DNA from: JTS-AC122 sp050246015
GTDB taxonomy: Bacteria > Planctomycetota > Phycisphaerae > Phycisphaerales > UBA1924
Length of the DNA stretch: 64,000 nt
NCBI GenBank assembly: GCA_050246015.1
Contig: JBFWWU010000001.1
Coordinates: 124,001 to 188,000 of the forward strand
Direction of reading: 5' to 3'
Numbering within the stretch: position 1 is the first letter of the stretch; each line of letters opens with the position of its first letter. Below, piece by piece: positions 8,963 through 17,065 of the stretch. Below the pieces are notes generated by a model that worked only from the letters and a program-made list of their open reading frames with translations, had not been told where the DNA came from and made no database searches. The translations under genes and the position numbers were made by a program.

Positions 8963-10567
8963 CTACTTGCCGATTCTCACTTCCCCAAGATCGATGCGCA
9001 CCCGCCGGCGCTGGTAATAGTCCACCCCCAGCACGCCGCGGCCAACGCTCGTGAGCACCAGGCAGTTCCGCGCGTAGGTGTCGGCGTAGTCCAGGTCCCC
9101 GTCGCTCGGACCGGCGTAGTCCAGGTTCTTCTCCTTCTGGGCGTGGAAGTGATAATGCGCCAGGCAGCGCGGCGTGCCCGCGATCATCCGCTCGGTCGCG
9201 ACATACTTGTTATCGTTCGATCGGCTGCCGACCTGCGGGGGGTAATCCCGCGCCTCGAACCGTGCCGCCAGCGATTCACTCGCCCCGCCGCCCGCCGCGA
9301 TCGCCGCTTCCAGCGCTCCCCCCTGCTCGGTTCGCGTGTTCCCGCGGTCCTTGTCGGCCTGATCCAAGAGGGCGGAGATGACCGCTGGGTCCTTGAGCGC
9401 TTCGTCGATCACGAGCATCGTGAGGAAGTCGCCCCAGACGAGTTTCGCGTCCCAGTAGTCGATCGTCTCGGGGGTCGCGGTGCCGAAGTCGCCGTTCTCG
9501 ATGCTGCGCGTGTGGTACGTCCGCCCGCGCAGCCTCTGACGCAGTTCCTCTGACAACGCCGAGCGCGACATCGCGAGCCATTCGGGGTGGTGCGTCGCCG
9601 CCCAGCGCACCGCCTCGGCGTGCCGCACTTCCAGTCCGAGCGCCTGTTCATCGCTGAGTTTCCCGATCGCCGCCGTTGCTTCCTTCCACCACGTCTCATT
9701 CAGCGTGTTCCCCGGCGAGCGCAGCACCCGTACCCACTCGAGTTCCTGTCCCGTGATCGGCACCGCCCGCAGGTCACGGGCCGCCGCGCGCAGGTCCGAC
9801 AGCATCGTGTCCGGCGACGCCTTTCCCGGCGCGGGGCTCGCCGATTCCGGCGCCGTCGATACCCGCGCGTCCCCCGCCAGCAGCGACGCACGCTTGCTCC
9901 CGTCCGGATCGAGCCGTCCCAGCAGATCCCACGCATCCGTTCGCGCCTTCTCCGCGAGATACTTCGTCGAGTCGCTCGCGTCCGGCCCCAGGTCTCGGTT
10001 CGTGACGAATACGTCGTACACGATCTCCTCGATCGACTTGCCGGGGTTCAGCGCCAGCAGCGCCGCCCGCTCGGGGCGCTCGGCGTCAGGCGGGTCGCTC
10101 ACCTTCCGCGAATAACTCCGCACCAGCGCGGGAGTCATGTCCGTCCAGTTGTTCTTCACCGACTCATCCGCAACGCGCTGGATGATCGGCCACGACGTCT
10201 CCCGCGGCAACCGCAGCCGCAGCACGCTCCGCGTGTCCGCCACGCCCTCAGGCCTCCCATCCGTCAGCAGCGCCTCCACGATCCGCAGCCGCACCGCGTC
10301 GGTCGAACTCAAGAGAAACAGCGACGTCTTGAACTGCTCGCGGACCGCGCCGATGTCCAGTTCGCCGGCCTGAGCCGCGGCCCAGGCACGATAGACGGCC
10401 TGCACCCGCTCCTCCGGCGTGCACGCGGTGCTGCGCATGTCGGCCAGCGGGTCGTCGCTGGTCTGCCCGCTCCGCGAGTTTGAGCACCCGGTGACCGAAG
10501 CCAGCGACAGCGCAAGCAGAACGGGGACAAGCCGCACCCGGCACGCGATTGATGGGCGTTTTGACAT
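8963..10567 (-). CDS. Predicted lipoprotein of unknown function
   Basis: The reading frame is open further upstream, but a protein-like N-terminus begins at the ATG at 10567: MSKRPS, a hydrophobic stretch (residues 11-25) and a lipobox ASVTGC with Cys28. It should therefore be lipidated and exported, using the Lgt and Lnt encoded in this window. The mature part (about 505 residues) is mainly helical and polar, with no catalytic motif that I recognise; the C-terminal RRRVRIDLGEVRIGK resembles a short beta strand ending. Length after the start is 534 residues. It is divergent from cysS with only 48 bases between the two start codons, so both promoters must lie in or overlap the genes. Confidence 0.7.
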   Translation of the reverse strand: MSKRPSIACRVRLVPVLLALSLASVTGCSNSRSGQTSDDPLADMRSTACTPEERVQAVYRAWAAAQAGELDIGAVREQFKTSLFLLSSTDAVRLRIVEALLTDGRPEGVADTRSVLRLRLPRETSWPIIQRVADESVKNNWTDMTPALVRSYSRKVSDPPDAERPERAALLALNPGKSIEEIVYDVFVTNRDLGPDASDSTKYLAEKARTDAWDLLGRLDPDGSKRASLLAGDARVSTAPESASPAPGKASPDTMLSDLRAAARDLRAVPITGQELEWVRVLRSPGNTLNETWWKEATAAIGKLSDEQALGLEVRHAEAVRWAATHHPEWLAMSRSALSEELRQRLRGRTYHTRSIENGDFGTATPETIDYWDAKLVWGDFLTMLVIDEALKDPAVISALLDQADKDRGNTRTEQGGALEAAIAAGGGASESLAARFEARDYPPQVGSRSNDNKYVATERMIAGTPRCLAHYHFHAQKEKNLDYAGPSDGDLDYADTYARNCLVLTSVGRGVLGVDYYQRRRVRIDLGEVRIGK

Positions 10568-10615
10568 CACGCAGACTGTAGTGCGCCACGCCGGGTTCGT
10601 CGTATACTCCCCCGC

Positions 10616-12259
10616 ATGCCCCTGAGACTCTACAACTCGCTCACCAAGCAGATCGAGCCGTTCATCCCCGCCGATCCATCGCGGGTCACGTTCTACTCCT
10701 GCGGGCCCACCGTCTACGACGACGCCCACATCGGGAACTTCCGCTCGTTCCTCGCGGCGGACGTGCTCCGGCGCTGGATCGAATCCCCCCTGTGCGACCT
10801 CTCGACCGACGCGAGCGACCCCGACAACCCAGGTAAGATTCACAAAGCGTCCGCCGGCCGCGTCGTCAACCACATCATGAACATCACCGACGTCGGGCAC
10901 ATGACCGACGACGCCGAGGGGGGCGAGGCGGGCGAGGACCGCATGGTCGTCGCGGGCCGGCGCATCGCCGAGGCGAAGAAGGCCGGAAAGATCCCCGTGG
11001 GCGTGGACATCAACCCCACCGATCCCTACGCCGTCGCGCGGTTCTACGAGGATCGATTCCTCGAGGACGCTCGCAAACTGGGCCTCAAACTCGCGCTCGA
11101 AGCCGCGGCCGACCCCGCCAAGCGGCTCCCCCGCGCCACCGAGAACATCCCCGGCATGCAGCGCATCATCGAGAAACTGATGCAGCGCGGCTACGCCTAC
11201 GTCGCCGGCTCGCCGGGGTCGCGCGTCGTCTACTTCGACGTCCAGAAGTTCGGACGCTACGGGTGCCTATCCGGAAACACCCTCGACAAACTCCGCGAAG
11301 GCGCCGGCGGACGAATCAGCGACCAGAATCAGTCACAGAAGCGCCACCCCGCTGATTTCCTGCTCTGGAAAGAGGACCCGTCGCACATCATGAAGTGGGA
11401 TTCGCCCTGGGGCAAGGGATACCCCGGGTGGCACATCGAATGCTCCGCGATGTCCATCTCCCGCCTCGTCCCCGGCGTCGGTGCGGACATGAATCTCACC
11501 GTGCCGGACGGGCGGGCAATCATCGACCTGCACTCCGGCGGCGAGGACAACATCTTTCCCCACCACGAATGCGAAGTCGCGCAAAGTTGCGCCGCGTTCA
11601 ATGCCGTGCCCGATCAGGGCTCCTTCGCAGCGATGTGGTTCCACGCTCGCTTCCTCTTCGTCGAGGGACAGAAGATGTCCAAGAGCAAGGGGAACTTCTT
11701 CACGGCGCGCGACCTGTTCGCGAAGGGGTACGAGCCCGCCGCCGTGCGCCTCGAACTCATCCGCACGCACTACCGCTCCAACGCCAACTTCACCGAGCAG
11801 GGATTGAAGGATTCGCAGCGGATAATCGAGCGATGGCGGAAAGTGCAGGACGCGGGCGCATCCAGCGGCGCCGTCGCTTCGGCGCACGTTCCTGTGCTTG
11901 CCGAGTTCACCGCCGCCATGCAGGACGATCTCAACATTGCCTCGGCGATCGGCCTGATCAACTCGTGGATAAACGGGCTCGCCGCGCCGACCAAGGCGGA
12001 CACCGACGCCATGAGGATCATGGACGGCGTCCTGGGCGTCCTTTCACTCGAACGCCCCGCCGCCGCCCAGACCTCCATCGGCGTCTTCATGGACGGCCTC
12101 GCTCCCGACCCCGCCGTCATAGCCAAACTCCACGAACGCGCCGCGGCACGCACGAACAAGGACTTCAAACGCTCCGACGCCATTCGCGACGAACTCTCCT
12201 CGATGGGCTACGCCATCAAAGACATCGCCGGCGGCAAGGTCGAAGTACGACGAGCCTGA
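10616..12259 (+). CDS. cysS: Cysteinyl-tRNA synthetase
   Basis: CysRS charges tRNA-Cys with cysteine in the cytoplasm. It is a class I synthetase: the HIGH-like motif is DDAHIGNF (residues 36-42 region), preceded by the zinc-ligand Cys in FYSCGPTVYDD, and the KMSKSKGN loop lies at about residues 352-359. Further conserved blocks are GYPGWHIECSAMS and DLHSGGEDNIFPHHECEVAQS, which contribute the other zinc ligands. The protein is 547 residues, longer than the usual 460-490, because of insertions in the N-terminal catalytic domain (about residues 58-80 and 100-130). The C-terminal anticodon-binding helices end with DELSSMGYAIKDIAGGKVEVRR. The start ATG at 10616 gives the canonical LYNSLT N-terminus. 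Confidence 0.96.
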   Translation: MPLRLYNSLTKQIEPFIPADPSRVTFYSCGPTVYDDAHIGNFRSFLAADVLRRWIESPLCDLSTDASDPDNPGKIHKASAGRVVNHIMNITDVGHMTDDAEGGEAGEDRMVVAGRRIAEAKKAGKIPVGVDINPTDPYAVARFYEDRFLEDARKLGLKLALEAAADPAKRLPRATENIPGMQRIIEKLMQRGYAYVAGSPGSRVVYFDVQKFGRYGCLSGNTLDKLREGAGGRISDQNQSQKRHPADFLLWKEDPSHIMKWDSPWGKGYPGWHIECSAMSISRLVPGVGADMNLTVPDGRAIIDLHSGGEDNIFPHHECEVAQSCAAFNAVPDQGSFAAMWFHARFLFVEGQKMSKSKGNFFTARDLFAKGYEPAAVRLELIRTHYRSNANFTEQGLKDSQRIIERWRKVQDAGASSGAVASAHVPVLAEFTAAMQDDLNIASAIGLINSWINGLAAPTKADTDAMRIMDGVLGVLSLERPAAAQTSIGVFMDGLAPDPAVIAKLHERAAARTNKDFKRSDAIRDELSSMGYAIKDIAGGKVEVRRA

Positions 12260-12277
12260 TCCCTCTGGGTCAGTGGC

Positions 12278-12294
12278 TCGGGCGTCCCGCCCGA
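12278..12294. terminator. Short GC hairpin between convergent genes
   Basis: A perfect 7-base stem (TCGGGCG / CGCCCGA) closes a 3-base loop in the 75-base gap between cysS and the convergent HerA-like gene. There is no T tract on either strand, so it is at best a weak or factor-assisted bidirectional terminator. Confidence 0.35.
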
Positions 12295-12334
12295 ACGCGG
12301 AGCCCATCCTCGCACGCGTCCATCCCCGATCAAC

Positions 12335-14893
12335 CTACCACGCCCGCTCCACCACCCCACCCCTCTCCACATACGGCGCCCACGCCAGAACCACCGCGCG
12401 GACCGTGATATTCGTCTTCTTCGGCTTCACCGTGATCTCCTCCAGTTCCTCCATCATCGGGTCCACCTTCGCCCCTCCCGCCTCCACCTCCGCATCGAAC
12501 TGCGCCTGAAGTTCCGACAGTTGTTGCCGAAGCGCCTCCACCGTCTCCTCGGCCCGGTGCACGTCGCCCGCCTCACGCGCCGATCGGCTCGCGCCCCGCA
12601 CCGCGCTGGCCGCCTTGCTCACGCTCCCCGCGCGGATTGTCTTGCGACCCAGGAACGCCGACAGCACCGCCGTCCCGAACGACAGCGCCGACGACAACTT
12701 GGCGTCGCGCGCCTGCCCCTTCTGCACGTCCACCGCCTGCTCCGCCCGCCGGATCCGCTCGTTCAGCGTCGCCATTCTCGACGCATATTTCTGGCGAAGC
12801 CTGCCCGCCAGCGCGTCCCGGCGTTCGCGCGCCGCCTGCTGGAGTCGCAATCGAAAATCCCGTTCCCCCTCGCCCACCTTCGACACCTCACCGAGCAACT
12901 CCGATCGCAGCAACTCGATCTTCTGCGTCCGCAGCAGCATCTCCGCGTACGACTTCTTCCACGCCTCGAACGACCTGGCCTTGCCCGCATCCGGCGGGAG
13001 TTCGTCGAACCGAGTATCCATGCCCGACGCATCGGGCTCCTTCGCCAGGTCGGCTTCCCCGATGCGGACCGCTTCGGAGTGGTCCCAGTCCACCGCCACC
13101 ACACCCGCCTCGATCCCCGCCACGTGCGCCGTCAGTACATTCGTATCCACGCCCGCCTTGGCGTCCGCGAAGTACACCTTCGCCGTCCCCAGCAGCATCG
13201 GCTTGTACAGCAGCGTCGTACCCGCCGGCACGATCCCGCGCCGCGGAAGAAAATACTGCGGCACATCCGGAGGCAGCACCGGCCGCCCCAGCCCCCCCCC
13301 GACCGCGCCCGATGTCGCGATCTCAACCCTCGGCGTCGGCGCCGCTTCCGGGGTCAACACGCCCGGTTCCAACTCCCTCACCGACCCGGCGTCGCCGCGT
13401 CTCCGCGTCTCCGCTCGCTGACCGCTGGCTGGGGCCTCCACCGCGGCGCCGGCGCTCGCCCCCGCGACTTCGGCTCGCTTGAGTTCGGTCAGGCGCCTGA
13501 TCTGCTGCCGCGTCATCGGCCCACGCAGGTACGACAAGCACCAGCGCGTCTCAAAGATCACCGGCCCATCTTCGTGCACGTTGTTCATCAGGAACACGCG
13601 TGAGCCGAGTTGCGACAGCGTCTGCTCGACGCTGGCGCGATCAAACGCCGCGCTCGCCGCCGCCGCCGCCCCTTCCAGACCATCCAGCACCCGGGCCTTG
13701 TCCCGCTCCGTCTGCAAGCGCCCGATGAACCACGTCCCGGCGTTCGAGAGCCCCTTGTAGTCCAGGTCCACGGGATTCTGCGTCGCCAGCACCATCCCCA
13801 CCCCGAACGCTCGCGCCTGCTTCATCAGCGTCAGCATCGGCTGCTTGCTCGGCGGATTCGCCACCGGCGGAAAATATCCCGCGATCTCGTCCATGTACAC
13901 CACCGCGCGCAGGCTCGTCGTCCCCGACTGCATCCGCGTCCACCCAAGTATCTGGTTCATCAGCAGCGACACGAAGAACATCCGCTCCGCCTCACCCAGG
14001 TGCGCGATCGAGAACACCGCGACCCGCGGCTTCCCCGCCGGCGTGTGCAGGATCGACCCGATGTCCAGCGGCTCCCCTTCCATCCACGCCGAGAACCCCG
14101 GCGACGCCAGCAGGTTGTTGAACTGCATCGCCAGCGCGAACCGATCCTGCGCCGGGAAAAACGACTCCAACTCAAGCACCCCGATCCGCGATAACGACGC
14201 CGGCGGCGACTGGATCTGCTGTATCAGCGCCGCCAGGTCCAGGTCGTCCCCCTGGCTCCACGATCGGTGGATCAGCGTCGTCAGCAGGATGTGCTCCCGG
14301 CTCTTGATCGGATCCGCCTCGATCCCCAGAAGCGCCAAGAGGCTCGTCGCTGTCGTATTCACGCGGTCGCGCATCCACTCTCGATCATCCATCAACTCCA
14401 CCGGCGGCGCCGCCAGCGACTTCAGGATCGACACCGGTATCCCCGCCGACGACCCCGGCGTGTACACCACGAACTCCGCCGCCTCGCGCAGCCGACCGAT
14501 GCGCTCCCCGGATTGGCCCCACTGTTCGAGCCCCCGGCCCCACAGTTCGGCCTGCCGATCCGCGAACTCCGACGCCGTAAGCCCCTGACGTCGTGCGTCG
14601 TCCTCGTTCACCCACGGCAGAAAATCCTCCCCGCGCAGCGACGGGAACATCAGCAGCAGGTTGACCAGATCCCCCTTGGGATCGATCACGATCGACGGAA
14701 TCCCGTCGATCGCCGCTTCTTCCAGAATGCCTACGCACAGCCCCGTCTTCCCGGACCCGGTCATCCCGACACACACGGCGTGCGTCACCAGGTCCTTCGA
14801 GTCATACATCACCAGTTCTTCGCCGCGCTGCCGCGACGCCAGGTCGTACGACTTGCCAAGGTAGAACACGCCGAGTTGTTCATACTCCGTCAT
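12335..14893 (-). CDS. HerA/VirB4-like P-loop ATPase with C-terminal coiled coil
   Basis: This 852-residue cytoplasmic ATPase has Walker A MTGSGKT (residues 44-50), then SIVIDPKGDLVNLL, a Walker B region VVYMDEIAGYFPP near residue 330, and the sensor-like ATQNPVDLDYKGLSNAGTW (about 378-396). These are hallmarks of the HerA/FtsK superfamily of DNA or protein translocases. A low-complexity Ala/Gly/Pro linker spans about residues 485-545. The C-terminal third carries long charged helices (about 660-735 and 780-825), with a short hydrophobic stretch between (SALSFGTAVLSAFLG). No NurA nuclease or conjugation gene is adjacent, so the substrate is unknown. The gene is isolated, facing cysS. Confidence 0.72.
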   Translation of the reverse strand: MTEYEQLGVFYLGKSYDLASRQRGEELVMYDSKDLVTHAVCVGMTGSGKTGLCVGILEEAAIDGIPSIVIDPKGDLVNLLLMFPSLRGEDFLPWVNEDDARRQGLTASEFADRQAELWGRGLEQWGQSGERIGRLREAAEFVVYTPGSSAGIPVSILKSLAAPPVELMDDREWMRDRVNTTATSLLALLGIEADPIKSREHILLTTLIHRSWSQGDDLDLAALIQQIQSPPASLSRIGVLELESFFPAQDRFALAMQFNNLLASPGFSAWMEGEPLDIGSILHTPAGKPRVAVFSIAHLGEAERMFFVSLLMNQILGWTRMQSGTTSLRAVVYMDEIAGYFPPVANPPSKQPMLTLMKQARAFGVGMVLATQNPVDLDYKGLSNAGTWFIGRLQTERDKARVLDGLEGAAAAASAAFDRASVEQTLSQLGSRVFLMNNVHEDGPVIFETRWCLSYLRGPMTRQQIRRLTELKRAEVAGASAGAAVEAPASGQRAETRRRGDAGSVRELEPGVLTPEAAPTPRVEIATSGAVGGGLGRPVLPPDVPQYFLPRRGIVPAGTTLLYKPMLLGTAKVYFADAKAGVDTNVLTAHVAGIEAGVVAVDWDHSEAVRIGEADLAKEPDASGMDTRFDELPPDAGKARSFEAWKKSYAEMLLRTQKIELLRSELLGEVSKVGEGERDFRLRLQQAARERRDALAGRLRQKYASRMATLNERIRRAEQAVDVQKGQARDAKLSSALSFGTAVLSAFLGRKTIRAGSVSKAASAVRGASRSAREAGDVHRAEETVEALRQQLSELQAQFDAEVEAGGAKVDPMMEELEEITVKPKKTNITVRAVVLAWAPYVERGGVVERAW
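13396..13415. repeat. 8-bp tandem repeat inside the HerA-like gene
   Basis: Two adjacent copies of CGCGTCTC are followed by a partial third. They lie in the part of the HerA-like gene that encodes its low-complexity linker and keep the frame (coding for AETRRRGDAG). Such period-8 tracts look like inserted or slippage-expanded simple repeats. Confidence 0.4.
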
Positions 14894-15227
14894 GTGCGAG
14901 TGCGCTCCGGCAAGTTGGGCTTCATCGACCCTGACGCGGAATCCTAATCGCCGCGACCGCGATCAGGGTATTGCCCAGTCGTTGGTGTAACCATGCGTTT
15001 TTCTTCTGAGCCGCCCGGCGCGAGCCGGCGGGGAGGGGAGGGGGGGCGTGCGTAGTCTCATGGCCTTCGCTCTCATTTGATCGCCCCGGGCCGCCGAGCG
15101 CTCCCGACGACCGCTTGCGCGGTCCGGCTCAGAAAAACTCGTCGTCACACCCGTCGCGGGGAGTACGAGACGTTCACACCGGGCGGGGGGGGGGGGAAGG
15201 GGTCCAGCGCGGCCGATGTATCCTCGA
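14894..15227. other. Intergenic stretch with inverted repeat and a C12/G12 homopolymer
   Basis: These 334 bases separate the start of the HerA-like gene from the end of lnt; both genes are on the minus strand. The stretch holds a 10-base inverted repeat, TTCTGAGCCG at 15004-15013 and CGGCTCAGAA at 15125-15134, with a 111-base spacer. It also has an uninterrupted run of 12 G (15185-15196) and a G-rich tract near 15030. I see no convincing gene. A short minus-strand frame beginning MIEDTSAALDP reads into the homopolymer and soon stops. The region should hold the promoter of the HerA-like gene, but no clear -35/-10 pair stands out. Confidence 0.5.
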
Positions 15228-17036
15228 TCATCGCGTCTTCCGCCGACGGCTGGCGAGCACCGACCCCGCCATGAGCGCGACGCACCCGCCCACCGCGACC
15301 CATCCCGCCATGTTCCCGATACGCATAAACACCGTCGTCGCGCCGGGAGGCGGGAGCGACACCGCGTCGATCACGACTCCCTCCGTCTGAGCGCCCACCT
15401 CGCGGTTGTCGCCGCCGCGCGGGTGCACGCGGCCCGCCGCATCGATGAAGCACGAGAGGCCGGTATTGACGGCCCGAACCATCGGCACGCCGAGTTCCAC
15501 GCAGCGCCAGCGGGCCGCGTCCATGTGCTGCTCTCGTTTCCCCACCGCGTCCCCGAACCACCCGTCGTTGCTCAGGTTCACCATCACCCGCGCCCGATCC
15601 GGATACGCCTGCCGCGCGGCCAGCGCCAGCCGTCGGCAATGCTCCGCCTTGGTCGCCTCGAAACAGATCGGCGTCATCAACACGATCCGGACGTCGCGGT
15701 CCACCTCGGGTTCGCGGGCTGGCGATACGGCGCCCTGCGCGATGTCCAGCGGCAGGCACACCGCCCGCGCCCCGGGCGACAGATCAAACTTCATCCCCCC
15801 CGCTCCCACTTTCTCCACCCACGCCTGCGCCGCCTTCCACCGCCACAGATACGGGATCACCTCTCCGAACGGCGTCAGTTCCATCTTGTCATACCGCGGC
15901 GCGCGGATGCCCTCCGAATCCACCACGCACGCGCTGTTGTACCTCGCCTCCACCTGCGTCGTCGCCGCGGCCCCCGCGCTGGACGCGGGAACGATCCGGA
16001 ACCCATCCAGCGCCTGAGCGCCGACCACCAGCGGAATCCCCAGTTCGCGCTGGACTTCGACGAGTCGCGCCGCCATTGCGACGTCTCCCAGCGCCAGCGG
16101 ATCGATGCCCCGCTCCGTCGCCAGCCGGCGCAGTTCCGACAGGTACTCCGTGTTCAGCCCTGTTCCCGGGTACATGGTTTCGGGCCAGCAGATCACGTCC
16201 GCTCGTGGCCTGAACTGCGCCGCTTCCCGCGTCAGTTTGAGAAACCGCTCGTAATCCCCTTCTCGCTCGGACTGCTTCCAGCCGATCTTGTTGTCCTGGG
16301 GGAGGTTGGTCTGCACCACGCCGAACCTGATCGAGCCGACCGGATCCAACTCGTTCCGCTGCGAGCGCACGTGCCACGACGCGCCGAGCCAGACGATGCC
16401 GATGCACCCCGCCGCCATCCCCCCCACTCGGCGCGACGCGGGGGACCAGCCCGTCGCATCCGACAGCGCGCCGGCCAGCCCGGCAACGAGGAACGACACG
16501 AAGTACGCCCCCAGCAACGCCGCGGGTGCGGCCAGGAACGACGACGCGATCAGCGGATGCGACACCAGATACCAGGCATACCCGGTGAGCAGGATGTCGC
16601 CGCGCGCAAACTCGAGCGCCACCCACGCGATCGGCACCGCGAGGCACGCCGGGAGCGCCAGCCCCCCGCGAGAAAAACGCCGCGTCATCCAGTTGACTAG
16701 CAGTACAAACACGCCCGGCCACGCGCTCAGATAGATGCACAGCAGCGGGTACCCCGGCTGCGTCACGTTCAGAAGCCAGCGCTCCTCGAAGAACCAGAAC
16801 GGGAGCGTCCCGATTGACACCATCACCGCGCCCAGCGCCGCCGGCCGCGTCGCGTGATACGCCGACCACGCCAGCGGCACCAGCGCCGCAAACGCCAGCG
16901 GCCAGACGTCAAACGGCGGCAACGCCGCCGCGCTGAACGCCCCGAACAGAAGGCCCGCCAGCGCGTGCCGCCACCACGGATACCCGCCCAACCTCGCTCC
17001 CCGCGCGTTGTCCGGTAGCGACGCCATCTCGCTCAT
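15228..17036 (-). CDS. lnt: Apolipoprotein N-acyltransferase
   Basis: Lnt adds the third acyl chain to the N-terminal cysteine of lipoproteins at the periplasmic face of the inner membrane. The protein has 602 residues: an N-terminal bundle of about seven hydrophobic segments (residues 22-220), then a nitrilase-type (CN hydrolase) domain (about 235-555), then a final membrane helix near 565-590. The catalytic triad is visible: Glu286 in ICWPETMYPG, Lys384 in RYDKMELTPFGE and Cys458 in MTPICFE. Glu392 in LTPFGE is also conserved. The block VNLSNDGWFG is typical of Lnt. With lgt 2 kb away, the window carries two of the three lipoprotein maturation enzymes; the signal peptidase LspA is not seen. 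Confidence 0.95.
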   Translation of the reverse strand: MSEMASLPDNARGARLGGYPWWRHALAGLLFGAFSAAALPPFDVWPLAFAALVPLAWSAYHATRPAALGAVMVSIGTLPFWFFEERWLLNVTQPGYPLLCIYLSAWPGVFVLLVNWMTRRFSRGGLALPACLAVPIAWVALEFARGDILLTGYAWYLVSHPLIASSFLAAPAALLGAYFVSFLVAGLAGALSDATGWSPASRRVGGMAAGCIGIVWLGASWHVRSQRNELDPVGSIRFGVVQTNLPQDNKIGWKQSEREGDYERFLKLTREAAQFRPRADVICWPETMYPGTGLNTEYLSELRRLATERGIDPLALGDVAMAARLVEVQRELGIPLVVGAQALDGFRIVPASSAGAAATTQVEARYNSACVVDSEGIRAPRYDKMELTPFGEVIPYLWRWKAAQAWVEKVGAGGMKFDLSPGARAVCLPLDIAQGAVSPAREPEVDRDVRIVLMTPICFEATKAEHCRRLALAARQAYPDRARVMVNLSNDGWFGDAVGKREQHMDAARWRCVELGVPMVRAVNTGLSCFIDAAGRVHPRGGDNREVGAQTEGVVIDAVSLPPPGATTVFMRIGNMAGWVAVGGCVALMAGSVLASRRRKTR

Positions 17037-17065
17037 GATACGCGCCGCTCGTCACCGACTCGCCG

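Noticed and set aside
15098..15240. A frameshifted small gene across the C12 run downstream of lnt
   Set aside because: Joining the two frames gives no recognisable protein and the downstream part is Arg/Pro-rich; the case rests only on the homopolymer.
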